Below, in pieces: positions 7,103 through 15,283 of a stretch of 26,600 nucleotides of DNA. Position 1 is the first letter of the stretch, and each line of letters opens with the position of its first letter. A program made the position numbers and the translations under genes. The stretch is taken from IMG/VR virus record IMGVR_UViG_3300044641_001164, positions 1 through 26,600 of that record; one strand, given 5' to 3'. The notes below the pieces were generated by a model. It searched no databases and had not been told where the DNA came from. It saw only the letters and a list, made by a program, of their open reading frames with translations. The DNA is from a virus.

Positions 7103-9019
7103 ATGGCAACAAGAATGCAACAGCGTAAAGGTACCGCTGCACAATGGGTCTCTACCAATAATGGAGATGGTCCAATCCTTAACGCAGGTGAAATTGGCTA
7201 TGAGTCAGACACCAACAAGTTTAAGATCGGTGATGGAATCAACCACTGGGTTGATCTAAATTACTTTGCCGATGTTGTAGAACTAGGTGGCAGCATTGAC
7301 GACTATGTTCCACTAACACAAAAGGGTGTCGCTAACGGTGTGGCAACGCTTAACTCCTCTGGCGTTATCCCATCAGAGCAGATCCCATCACTAGTAGGTC
7401 TAGATTCAGAAATCACAACTGCCGTAAACAATGCAGTTAATGCACTTGTTGATGGAGCACCAGCAGCCCTCAATACACTTAATGAACTTGCAGCAGCAAT
7501 TGATGATGATGCTGATTTTGCAGCAGAAATTATTGCTACAATGAATAACAAGCAAAATATTATTGCTGGTGTTTCAGATACTGAAATTGGATACCTATCA
7601 GCAGTTACTTCAGACATTCAGGCACAGATTAACTCAAAGGCTAACTCATCTGAGTTGGCAGAGAATGCTGTAGATGCAGTAGCAACTGCACTTGCTGCTG
7701 GTGATGGACTAGATAAGTCATACGATGACGTTGCTGGAACACTTACACTCAACATTGACTCAACAGTAGCAACAAAGACTTATGCAGATGATGCAGTATC
7801 AACACATAACAGCGACACAACAAGTGTTCACGGTATTGATGATACAGCAGAACTTGCAACAAAGACATTTGCAGCAAACCTCTTGGTTAATGCTACAAAG
7901 ACTAACATTCAGATTACAGGCGACAAGAATGGAATTACAATTGTTGCTGAGAACGGTGTAGCAGATTCTACTACCGACAATCTTGCTGAGGGTACAACTA
8001 ACAAGTACTTTACAGATGAAAGAGCACAAGATGCTATTGGAACTAATGTTGGAACAGGGCTTTCCTATAATGACACAACAGGTGCTATTTCTGTAGACCA
8101 AACAGTTATGCAGGCTCGTGTTGCAGATGTTTCAGATACTGAAATTGGCTACCTCAATGGAGTTACTTCAGCAATCCAAACACAGATTGATGCTAAGGCC
8201 CCAACTGCTGACCCAACATTTACAGGAACAGTTTCTGGTGTTACAAAGAGCCATGTAGGTCTTGGAAATGTTGACAATACAGCAGATGCAGATAAGCCAA
8301 TTTCAACTGCTACACAAGCAGCGCTAGATGCTAAAGCAACACCAGCAGACATTACAACAGCCATTGATAACCTTATTGGTGGAGCACCAGGAGCACTTAA
8401 TACCCTTAACGAGTTGGCAGAAGCAATTGGTGATGATGCATCATATGCTGCAACAATTACAACCTCACTTGGCAACAAGCAAGACAAGGTAGCAAATGTT
8501 TCAGACACCGAAATTGGATATCTTGATGGAGTAACTTCAGCAATTCAGACACAGTTAAATTCTAAGGCTCCAACCGCTGACCCAACATTTACTGGTACAG
8601 TATCTGGAGTTACAAAGGCTCATGTCGGTCTTGGTAACGTAGACAATACAACAGATGCTAATAAGCCAGTTTCAACTGCAACACAGACAGCACTTGATGC
8701 TAAGGTCAACTCACTTGTTACAATTGATGCAGAAACTGCATCATACACTCTTGTTCTTACAAATAGAGATCAGATGGTTGAGATGAATGTTGGTTCTGCA
8801 AACACACTTACAGTTCCTACAAACTCAAGCGTAGCATTCCCAGTCGGAACAAGAATCCACGTAGTTCAAACAGGTTCAGGACAAACCACAATTACCCCAG
8901 CAGGTGGAGTAACTGTTAACGGTACACCTGGTCTAAAGACTAGAGCACAGTGGTCTGCAGTAACTCTTGTAAAGAGAGCAACAGATACATGGGTTGCTTT
9001 CGGAGACTTGACAGCATAG
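7103..9019 (+). CDS. tail fibre with Mtd-like N-terminus and 70-residue repeats
   Basis: A 638-residue fibre. The first ~55 residues (MQQRKGTAAQW, then LNAGEIGYESDTNKFKIGDG and a Trp) form the short N-terminal domain seen in many tail fibres and named after major tropism determinant. The shaft has a VSDTEIGYL unit three times, near residues 157, 343 and 466. The last two belong to a 70-residue direct repeat (nt 8129-8338 and 8498-8707). It also carries an ENGVADS...YFTDERA module shared with the 657-residue fibre. The last ~95 residues (YTLVLTNRDQMVEMN, then HVVQTGSGQTTITP and WVAFGDLTA) form a compact beta tip likely to touch the receptor. A strong terminator follows. Confidence 0.78.
   Translation: MATRMQQRKGTAAQWVSTNNGDGPILNAGEIGYESDTNKFKIGDGINHWVDLNYFADVVELGGSIDDYVPLTQKGVANGVATLNSSGVIPSEQIPSLVGLDSEITTAVNNAVNALVDGAPAALNTLNELAAAIDDDADFAAEIIATMNNKQNIIAGVSDTEIGYLSAVTSDIQAQINSKANSSELAENAVDAVATALAAGDGLDKSYDDVAGTLTLNIDSTVATKTYADDAVSTHNSDTTSVHGIDDTAELATKTFAANLLVNATKTNIQITGDKNGITIVAENGVADSTTDNLAEGTTNKYFTDERAQDAIGTNVGTGLSYNDTTGAISVDQTVMQARVADVSDTEIGYLNGVTSAIQTQIDAKAPTADPTFTGTVSGVTKSHVGLGNVDNTADADKPISTATQAALDAKATPADITTAIDNLIGGAPGALNTLNELAEAIGDDASYAATITTSLGNKQDKVANVSDTEIGYLDGVTSAIQTQLNSKAPTADPTFTGTVSGVTKAHVGLGNVDNTTDANKPVSTATQTALDAKVNSLVTIDAETASYTLVLTNRDQMVEMNVGSANTLTVPTNSSVAFPVGTRIHVVQTGSGQTTITPAGGVTVNGTPGLKTRAQWSAVTLVKRATDTWVAFGDLTA
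8129..8707 (+). repeat. two-copy 210-nt direct repeat inside the fibre gene
   Basis: Copy 1 is 8129-8338 and copy 2 is 8498-8707, both in frame and 70 residues long. They are separated by a 53-residue linker with PGALNTLNELAEAIGDDA. A linker of the same type (PAALNTLNELAAAIDDDA) also precedes a shorter third VSDTEIGYL copy at 7571. The copies differ at silent positions, so this is an old, selected repeat and not an assembly artefact. Confidence 0.85.
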
Positions 9020-9040
9020 TACTTAATAAAAACAAAAGCA

Positions 9041-9100
9041 CTTAACCTAAAGTTAAGGTTAAGAAGTTAAAGCCCCGCATAACAGCGGGGTTTTTTCTTT
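9041..9100 (+). terminator. double-hairpin intrinsic terminator after the fibre gene
   Basis: A first AT-rich stem (CTTAACC 9041-9047 with GGTTAAG 9057-9063) is followed by a GC stem (CCCCGC 9073-9078 with GCGGGG 9085-9090, 6-nt loop) and a TTTTTT run at 9091-9096. The second hairpin is a textbook rho-independent terminator. It separates the fibre region from the RNR gene. Confidence 0.9.
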
Positions 9101-9109
9101 GTAAATCTA

Positions 9110-9118
9110 TGATATACT
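9110..9118 (+). promoter_or_regulatory. extended -10 promoter for the RNR gene
   Basis: TGA TATACT, directly after the terminator. The predicted start near 9125 gives a ~55-nt leader. There is no clear -35. Confidence 0.7.
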
Positions 9119-9124
9119 TAACAC

Positions 9125-9145
9125 TACTTTGGAAATTACAAAGTA
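9125..9145 (+). promoter_or_regulatory. 5' leader hairpin of the RNR mRNA
   Basis: A perfect 7-bp inverted repeat TACTTTG/CAAAGTA with a 7-nt loop. It begins where transcription from the TATACT box should start, the same arrangement as upstream of the lysozyme gene. The leader is too short for a cobalamin riboswitch. Confidence 0.6.
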
Positions 9146-9179
9146 CTCAATTAATTTTGCTATGAAAGGTAAATAATAA

Positions 9180-11213
9180 ATGTCAGAAACCGTATTCTCT
9201 TTTCGTCTTTCAGATGAATTTGTAAATAAATATAATAACACTCCAGCCCCATTTGGATTCTCAGATGCAGGGTCTAACTCATTAGGAGAGATTACTTTTA
9301 TTCGTACATATTCTCGTGTTAAAGAAGATGGAACTAAGGAACGCTGGCATGAGGTTTGTCGTCGTGTAATCGAGGGTATGTATTCAGTACAGAAGAATCA
9401 TGCTAAGGATAACCGCCTTCCCTGGAATGACAACAAGGCACAGAAGTCTGCTCAAGAAGCCTTTCAAAGAATGTTTGAATTAAAGTGGACACCACCAGGT
9501 CGTGGTCTCTGGGCATTTGGTACTCCTATGACTATGGAGAAGCGTAACTCGGCATCCCTTCAGAATTGTGCTATGGTCTCTACTCGTGACCTTGATCGCA
9601 ATGATCCAGGAGCCCTATTTGCGTGGGTAATGGATGCATTAATGTTGGGTATTGGTGTAGGGTTTGATACCCTTGGACAAGACAAGCAGATGTCTATTTA
9701 TGCTCCTACAGAGCCAGCCTCAGTCTATGAAATCCCAGATACTCGTGAGGGATGGGTAGAGTCTGTTCGTATTTTGATCAATTCATTTTTGCGTCAGAAT
9801 CAGCCAATTCAGGAGTTTACTTATGACCTTATCCGCCCTCTAGGAGCCCCTATTAAGGGCTTTGGAGGCGTTGCAAGCGGTCCAGCACCACTTATTGATC
9901 TCCATACACGCATTCGTAATGTAATCGGTTCTAGAGCGGGAGAAGCATTAGACAGCCGTGCTATTGTAGACCTTGTTAATCTTATTGGTACCTGTGTTGT
10001 TTCTGGAAATGTTCGTCGTTCTGCAACTCTTGCTTTAGGTACACCAGAAGATGAAGGTTTTATTAATCTTAAGAATCCAGAAGTATTTCCAGAAAGAAAT
10101 TCATATGATCCACAAAAACCAGGTTGGGCATGGATGAGTAATAACTCAATTGCTGCTGAGGTTGGAACTAAGTATGAAGACTATGTAGATTTAATTGCAG
10201 ACAACGGAGAACCAGGTTTTATCTGGCTTGATGTTGCTCGTGATTATGGCCGTCTTGCGGATGCACCTGATTACAAGGACACTCGCATTATGGGCTTTAA
10301 CCCTTGTGCGGAGCAGCCATTGGAAAGTTACGAATTATGTACACTTGTAGAAGTGCACTTAAATCGTCATGACTCCAAGGAGGACTTCCTCAAGACGTTA
10401 AAGTTTGCTTACTTGTATGGAAAGACTGTAACACTTATGCCAACACATTGGCAACAGACAAACGGTATCATGCAGCGTAATCGCCGTATTGGTACATCTC
10501 TTACTGGCATTGCTGCATTTGCAGACGAGCACGGTCTTCCAGTTATTCGTGAATGGATGGACGAGGGATATAGTACAATTCGTAAATATGATCATTCATA
10601 TTCTGAATGGCTTTGTGTTCGTGAGTCAGTTCGTGTAACAACAGTTAAGCCATCAGGATCTGTTTCACTACTTTCTGGTGCTACCCCTGGAGTTCACTGG
10701 GGACCAGGTGGAGAATTTTATCTTCGTGCAATACGTTTTGGAAACACAGATCCTATGATGCATTTATTTAAGGCAGCGGGATATAGAATTGAAGACGACC
10801 TAGTATCAGCAAATACTTCAGTAGTATACTTCCCAGTTGCATCAGGACACAAGCGTTCTGAGAAGGAAGTTAGCCTATTTGAAAAGATTGGTTTGGCAGC
10901 GACTGCTCAGAAGTACTGGTCAGATAATGGTGTTTCTGTAACGCTTTCATTTGATAAAGAAAATGAAAAGAAGTTTATCGCTCCTGCACTAAATATGTAT
11001 GAGGGACAACTAAAGGCAGTTTCATTTTTACCAATGGGAGATAAAATTTATCCTCAGCAGCCATATTCAGAAATAACAAGAGAAGAATACAATGCATATG
11101 TAGGCAAGATTGGCAAGATTGATTGGTCTGCTATTTATGACGGTATAGAAAATCTTGAGGCTGCTGGAGAAGCATACTGCTCAACTGACGCTTGTGAGAT
11201 TAAGTTTTATTAG
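9180..11213 (+). CDS. nrdJ: adenosylcobalamin-dependent (class II) ribonucleotide reductase, monomeric type
   Basis: This 677-residue enzyme reduces ribonucleoside triphosphates (or diphosphates) to deoxyribonucleotides using adenosylcobalamin as radical source. The active site is clear: Cys130 (QNCAM) and Cys387 (ELC) as the redox pair, and Cys376 in NPCAE (374-378) as the thiyl radical site, with Asn374 and Glu378. The 11-residue spacing from Cys376 to Cys387 equals that in the Lactobacillus leichmannii enzyme. C-terminal Cys667 and Cys672 (CSTDAC) are the re-reducing pair. NVRRSA at 277-282 and KPSGSVS at 490-496 are also family motifs. It is a little shorter than the ~740-residue reference. 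A GAAAGG site lies 10 nt before ATG. Arginine codons are mostly CGT/CGC, unlike the oxygenase operon. It supplies dNTPs for phage replication. Confidence 0.93.
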   Translation: MSETVFSFRLSDEFVNKYNNTPAPFGFSDAGSNSLGEITFIRTYSRVKEDGTKERWHEVCRRVIEGMYSVQKNHAKDNRLPWNDNKAQKSAQEAFQRMFELKWTPPGRGLWAFGTPMTMEKRNSASLQNCAMVSTRDLDRNDPGALFAWVMDALMLGIGVGFDTLGQDKQMSIYAPTEPASVYEIPDTREGWVESVRILINSFLRQNQPIQEFTYDLIRPLGAPIKGFGGVASGPAPLIDLHTRIRNVIGSRAGEALDSRAIVDLVNLIGTCVVSGNVRRSATLALGTPEDEGFINLKNPEVFPERNSYDPQKPGWAWMSNNSIAAEVGTKYEDYVDLIADNGEPGFIWLDVARDYGRLADAPDYKDTRIMGFNPCAEQPLESYELCTLVEVHLNRHDSKEDFLKTLKFAYLYGKTVTLMPTHWQQTNGIMQRNRRIGTSLTGIAAFADEHGLPVIREWMDEGYSTIRKYDHSYSEWLCVRESVRVTTVKPSGSVSLLSGATPGVHWGPGGEFYLRAIRFGNTDPMMHLFKAAGYRIEDDLVSANTSVVYFPVASGHKRSEKEVSLFEKIGLAATAQKYWSDNGVSVTLSFDKENEKKFIAPALNMYEGQLKAVSFLPMGDKIYPQQPYSEITREEYNAYVGKIGKIDWSAIYDGIENLEAAGEAYCSTDACEIKFY

Positions 11214-11222
11214 TCTCTAGCC

Positions 11223-11231
11223 TGCTATAAT
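11223..11231 (+). promoter_or_regulatory. extended -10 promoter for the large tail gene
   Basis: TGC TATAAT, starting 10 nt after the RNR stop. The predicted start near 11238 leaves a short ~11-nt leader carrying an AGGAG ribosome site (11240-11244). No terminator separates it from the RNR gene. Confidence 0.7.
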
Positions 11232-11248
11232 AAGGGGATAGGAGAGTT

Positions 11249-14200
11249 ATGTCTAACCCGTCAAATTTATATGCAGAAAAGATCTATAGTGAGCACCCAC
11301 TAGTTCTTTGGGCTCTAGACGATCAGGCAGACTATGTTAGCCTAATCTCAGAAAATCAAAGAAATATCCAGACTCTTTGGGATAACTCTGGCGCAACTAT
11401 TGTAAGTGGATCAGGCAGCAATGCTCCCACGCCCCCATTTGTTAATAGTCTGTCTACTTTAGTTTCTGCAAATGTCCCATCTGGGTTATCGGGAGAATTC
11501 GTATTAATAAGTCCAGAACTTACAAATTTTCAAGATTTAAATAATTCATTTGGTACATTTTGTATAGGAACATATTTCTACTCAACATCATCATTGATAA
11601 CATCTATATCAATTGGCTATGAATATACAGACACAACATCCTCTCAAATTATTCAAAAACTTGAAACATTCAATGATCCTATAACATCAAATTGGACTTT
11701 TGTATCTGGAACATTTGATATTCCAAATGAAAGCACAACTTTTAGAATTGTCATTAAAGCAACAACTATTTCTGGCGGTGCATCTAGTGAAGACTATAAA
11801 CTATATATAAATGGTATAAGTTCTGGTCAGTGGTCAGAAGAATTTAATGTAAAATCGCTTGGTATAAATCCAGAAGTATTTCCAGAAAACATAGGTTTAC
11901 AAACAGAAAGCCTTGTTGTTAAGGCAGACGCTTATGGTTTGGCAGAAGAAAATGGGTACTACCTTGTTGACAACAATTTCTTAGTTGCTAGAAATACATC
12001 CATACCTTTGGTTTTTGGAGCATCTGGAGTTACAAAAATAGTTCCTAATTCAGAAAATAATCCATCTTTAATTATTCCAGGAAAAGGATTCTTAAATGAT
12101 TCTGGAAGATACCAAGACTATACGGTTGAGTTCTGGGCAAGAATTAACTCTGACGCATCAACAGCAAAGAGAATTTTTGGTCCAATATCGTCTTTAGATG
12201 GTTTATATGTTGACGGAGCATTTCTAACACTAAAGGTTGGAGATAATTTTAGGTCTCACTTTGTTGGTGAATGGTTTAGGCCAATTTTAATTCATATTCG
12301 GGTAGTAGAAAATGCTGCTAGCCTATTGATTAATGGAGAAGAAGTTTTATCTTTTACAATTAATACAAAAGAGTTGGTTTTGCCAGAACAATCTTCGGCA
12401 GAGGGATCCCTAGACTGGTTAGGATTTTATTCTTATGCTGATGTTAGCCCAATAGAAATTGATTGCGTTGCCATCTATCCTTATCAAGTTCCAGTTACCG
12501 TAGCAAAAAGACGATGGGTTTATGGACAAGGCGTACTATCTCCAGAAGGAATCAACTCTTCATACGGAGGAACAACTGCATTTATTGATTTTCCATTTGC
12601 AGAATATACAGCAAACTACTCTTATCCAGATTTTGCAGAATGGCAACAAGGAAGTTTTGATAATCTAGTAACAACATCATCATCTTTAAAAACACCAGAA
12701 TACGCCTTGCCATCAATCTTTTTAAATTCAAAAAGCGTAAAGTCGCTATATAATGACTGTAAAGAGATACAATCTGGAACATATAAATTTATAACCTTTA
12801 GACCAAACTCTTCTTGGAACTTAGATCAATGCTACTTTAATTTTAATAATTTAAATGTTATAAATAATAAGGTTAAGTCTATCTATGCTGTTTTTAGTAC
12901 AGACAATATTGACCCAGAAGAACCACAGACGCTAATAAAGATTTATAGTCAAAACAGTTCTGATTATTTCTTAATAAAACAAGATCAAGATGCTGTAGTT
13001 TATCTATTAAACCATAGTGGTCAGGATCAGATATTATACACAACCCCATCTATTGAGTTGGACCAACTTTTTTCAGTTGGTATTAATATAGATGCTATAT
13101 CCAATTCTTTTGGTCAAAACACTTCTTCATTTTTTGGAAACCAGGGCTCATTAAAGTTATATGTTGGTGGAGATCAAAATGTCAATAGCACTTTTACTGG
13201 AAACATTTATACAGTTGGTTTTTGTACGGACTCAAATTATAAAGAAATAGAAAACAATTATGATGAAGATGGATTTGTTATATTTGATGATCTTTCTTTG
13301 CCAGGATCAACAGAGGCAGTTTCCACATCATTGATAGAGCATACAGCAAGTTATACATTATTGCCAACAGACTCTTATGATTTATTTTTCTTAGACATAG
13401 GCACATCGGGATACTGGGAAGATTACTTACCACTTTCTTATTTTGCCCAGTATGTACAAAATGATATTGGAAATGAATTTTATGATTTAGATTTTCTTCA
13501 ATTTAATGTTGGATACCCATCACCATCAAGAGTAATAGAATCAGATCAAGAGTTAGAGTCTTGGACATATGGAGATTTAGATAATTCTTATTCTAATCCA
13601 GTACAGGAAACCTATCAGCAACTAGATAACTCACTGCTTACTGACTGGAATGATTATGACGACATGACAACAAAAACTCAAAAAGTTTATGAGTATGATA
13701 CGCAAAATTCATCTATCAGAAGTTATGTAACATTTCAATATATTGAAGATGGCGCAAATGCACTTCAGTCATCTTTCACAAGATCAGAAAAAGCAAGACA
13801 AGGAAAAATTATTGACATAGATAGCCACCCGCTATGGAGTACAACAAAGTTTGAAGTAGTTGATAATACAATTCTTTATCCTACCAAATCTATCAATTTT
13901 AATAATCTTGCTATTGTTTATAGGCTAGAGTTTATAAGTAGGTCAACAATATCAAAACCAGTATCACTAAAGCAACTAAGTCTGTCTTCTCAAGTTTTTA
14001 ACGATAACTCGTTTAATCCAATTGGAACAAGATTTGGAACACAGATATTTCCTTATACAAGGTCAGGTATTTATTATGATTATAAAACAAAAAATCCATT
14101 TACGATTTATAAGGGAAGCACCCCATATCTCTACATGACAAGAAGTTCTGGAATAGAACTAAAGGGTAGTTTTGATGGATCTGTAGATCGTGGACTATCA

Positions 14201-14878
14201 ATACCAGTTAACTTACAAATTTCAGATAATTATAAAATTAATGCGATGCAACTATGGTACAGATATGACGATCTTGAATTTCCTGGATCACCAGTCCAAC
14301 TATTTGAGATTAACTATAAAGGTGAAACCATAAAGTTTTTTATGGTCACAAACAATGACCTTGGAAATAGGGCAAGAATTTTTGCACTAGATGCAAAAAC
14401 TGGTCAACAGTACAATGGGGTATCTTATTTCTTAAATGGTAAACTAGTAAGAGAACCAGTTCTTACAGTTAAGGAATGGTCAGTAATCGGATTAAGATTT
14501 TCAGACTCTCTAAACTTTGACTCGTACTCAGGCTCGATCAATCTTACTGGCCCAGGGGTATTTAATAATGTCTCCTACTATCAATCAACAGACTTGCAGC
14601 AGGTTCAAAGAACTGTTACAAGGCCTTGGCTTAATGTAAAGAGTGAGGGGTTAATTGACTACGAATGGCAGTATTGGTTTGATAATTACGTGTGGGATGG
14701 AATGTTGTCAATTTCTACATCAGAAATATATGGAGTTAGCCCAGAAAATGTATATAAGTCGTACTCTGGAACAAATAAGATTATTATTGATGACTTAAAT
14801 GGATTAACTGTTGATGCAGATGCTTTAAGAATATATAATGCCGTCTCATGGTCATCAGAAACCGTATCTCCAGTGTAA
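11249..14878 (+). CDS. large LamG-domain minor tail protein
   Basis: A 1209-residue protein, the largest complete gene here. The N-terminus (LYAEKIYSEHPLVLWALDD) is of a type I associate with actinophage tail proteins. Residues ~95-200 resemble a jelly-roll carbohydrate-binding domain (WTFVSGTFDIP, then YINGISSGQW). Residues ~283-412 look like a concanavalin/LamG fold (YTVEFWARIN, then LLINGEEV and DCVAIYPYQV). A second LamG-like region lies at ~960-1100 (MQLWYRYDD, then YFLNGKLV and WSVIGLRFS). There is no signal peptide, membrane segment or protease motif. It probably forms tail-tip or fibre structures that bind surface glycans. Codons are mainly AGA/AGG for Arg and very AT-rich. Family assignments are from strand pattern only. 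Confidence 0.65.
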   Translation: MSNPSNLYAEKIYSEHPLVLWALDDQADYVSLISENQRNIQTLWDNSGATIVSGSGSNAPTPPFVNSLSTLVSANVPSGLSGEFVLISPELTNFQDLNNSFGTFCIGTYFYSTSSLITSISIGYEYTDTTSSQIIQKLETFNDPITSNWTFVSGTFDIPNESTTFRIVIKATTISGGASSEDYKLYINGISSGQWSEEFNVKSLGINPEVFPENIGLQTESLVVKADAYGLAEENGYYLVDNNFLVARNTSIPLVFGASGVTKIVPNSENNPSLIIPGKGFLNDSGRYQDYTVEFWARINSDASTAKRIFGPISSLDGLYVDGAFLTLKVGDNFRSHFVGEWFRPILIHIRVVENAASLLINGEEVLSFTINTKELVLPEQSSAEGSLDWLGFYSYADVSPIEIDCVAIYPYQVPVTVAKRRWVYGQGVLSPEGINSSYGGTTAFIDFPFAEYTANYSYPDFAEWQQGSFDNLVTTSSSLKTPEYALPSIFLNSKSVKSLYNDCKEIQSGTYKFITFRPNSSWNLDQCYFNFNNLNVINNKVKSIYAVFSTDNIDPEEPQTLIKIYSQNSSDYFLIKQDQDAVVYLLNHSGQDQILYTTPSIELDQLFSVGINIDAISNSFGQNTSSFFGNQGSLKLYVGGDQNVNSTFTGNIYTVGFCTDSNYKEIENNYDEDGFVIFDDLSLPGSTEAVSTSLIEHTASYTLLPTDSYDLFFLDIGTSGYWEDYLPLSYFAQYVQNDIGNEFYDLDFLQFNVGYPSPSRVIESDQELESWTYGDLDNSYSNPVQETYQQLDNSLLTDWNDYDDMTTKTQKVYEYDTQNSSIRSYVTFQYIEDGANALQSSFTRSEKARQGKIIDIDSHPLWSTTKFEVVDNTILYPTKSINFNNLAIVYRLEFISRSTISKPVSLKQLSLSSQVFNDNSFNPIGTRFGTQIFPYTRSGIYYDYKTKNPFTIYKGSTPYLYMTRSSGIELKGSFDGSVDRGLSIPVNLQISDNYKINAMQLWYRYDDLEFPGSPVQLFEINYKGETIKFFMVTNNDLGNRARIFALDAKTGQQYNGVSYFLNGKLVREPVLTVKEWSVIGLRFSDSLNFDSYSGSINLTGPGVFNNVSYYQSTDLQQVQRTVTRPWLNVKSEGLIDYEWQYWFDNYVWDGMLSISTSEIYGVSPENVYKSYSGTNKIIIDDLNGLTVDADALRIYNAVSWSSETVSPV

Positions 14879-14880
14879 TA

Positions 14881-14889
14881 TGGTATACT
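14881..14889 (+). promoter_or_regulatory. extended -10 promoter, leaderless start at 14897
   Basis: TGG TATACT, 7 nt before the ATG at 14897, with no Shine-Dalgarno and no -35. It drives the 128-residue gene and the overlapping portal gene. Confidence 0.7.
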
Positions 14890-14896
14890 GGTTGTT

Positions 14897-15283
14897 ATGG
14901 ATGCATTAATTAACCCAAAAACTGGCAAACCCCTTGTAAAAAATGTACGTCGTCAAGTTATTGAAAAGAAGTACAATTGGGGCCTATATGTTTATAAGAA
15001 GTCAAACGGCAAGTGGTTTACTGATGGAGAGGGCAATGTCCTCAACATTGAGTCTATGAGAGGCGACCTCTCAAAGATGGCACAACTAAAAGATGCTGCA
15101 AAGTATTACGGCGATCCAGGTGATGGAGACGCAGTTTTTGTTCCAGGACTGACTAGAGTTACTGATGAAGAATATTCTGAGCAACTAGACAGAATGCAGC
15201 AAGGACTAATCCCATCCATGAATGACCTAGGTGCATGGCATGCAGCACAACAAACTCACGATAGGTACGGTAGCGATGAGTAA
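14897..15283 (+). CDS. unrecognised small protein directly before the portal gene
   Basis: A 128-residue soluble protein with no family I recognise. The N-terminus is basic (VKNVRRQVIEKKYNWG). The middle has NGKWFTDGEGNVL, and the C-terminal part is acidic and helical (DEEYSEQLDRMQQG). It has a leaderless start under its own promoter, and its last 8 nt overlap the start of the portal gene (ATGAGTAA), so the two are translationally coupled. Its place suggests a role in DNA packaging or portal assembly, for example a small accessory or terminase-related factor. Nothing in the sequence proves this. Confidence 0.6.
   Translation: MDALINPKTGKPLVKNVRRQVIEKKYNWGLYVYKKSNGKWFTDGEGNVLNIESMRGDLSKMAQLKDAAKYYGDPGDGDAVFVPGLTRVTDEEYSEQLDRMQQGLIPSMNDLGAWHAAQQTHDRYGSDE

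Noticed and set aside
7103-9019. A diversity-generating retroelement, suggested by the Mtd-like N-terminal domain of the fibre.
   Set aside because: No reverse transcriptase and no template/variable repeat pair with adenine-specific changes is visible. The repeats found are in-frame structural repeats.
9119-9179. A cobalamin riboswitch before the B12-dependent RNR.
   Set aside because: The leader is only ~55 nt and holds a simple 7-bp hairpin. Cobalamin riboswitches are much longer with conserved boxes that are absent here.
11860-11868. TGGTATAAA inside the large LamG gene as a further promoter.
   Set aside because: It differs from the set at the last -10 base, the most conserved position, and lies mid-gene with no start nearby. 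A few such near matches are expected in AT-rich DNA.
15231-15275. Upstream in-frame ATG for the portal gene.
   Set aside because: It would overlap the preceding gene by over 50 nt. The ATG at 15276 gives the common stop/start overlap and a normal portal N-terminus.
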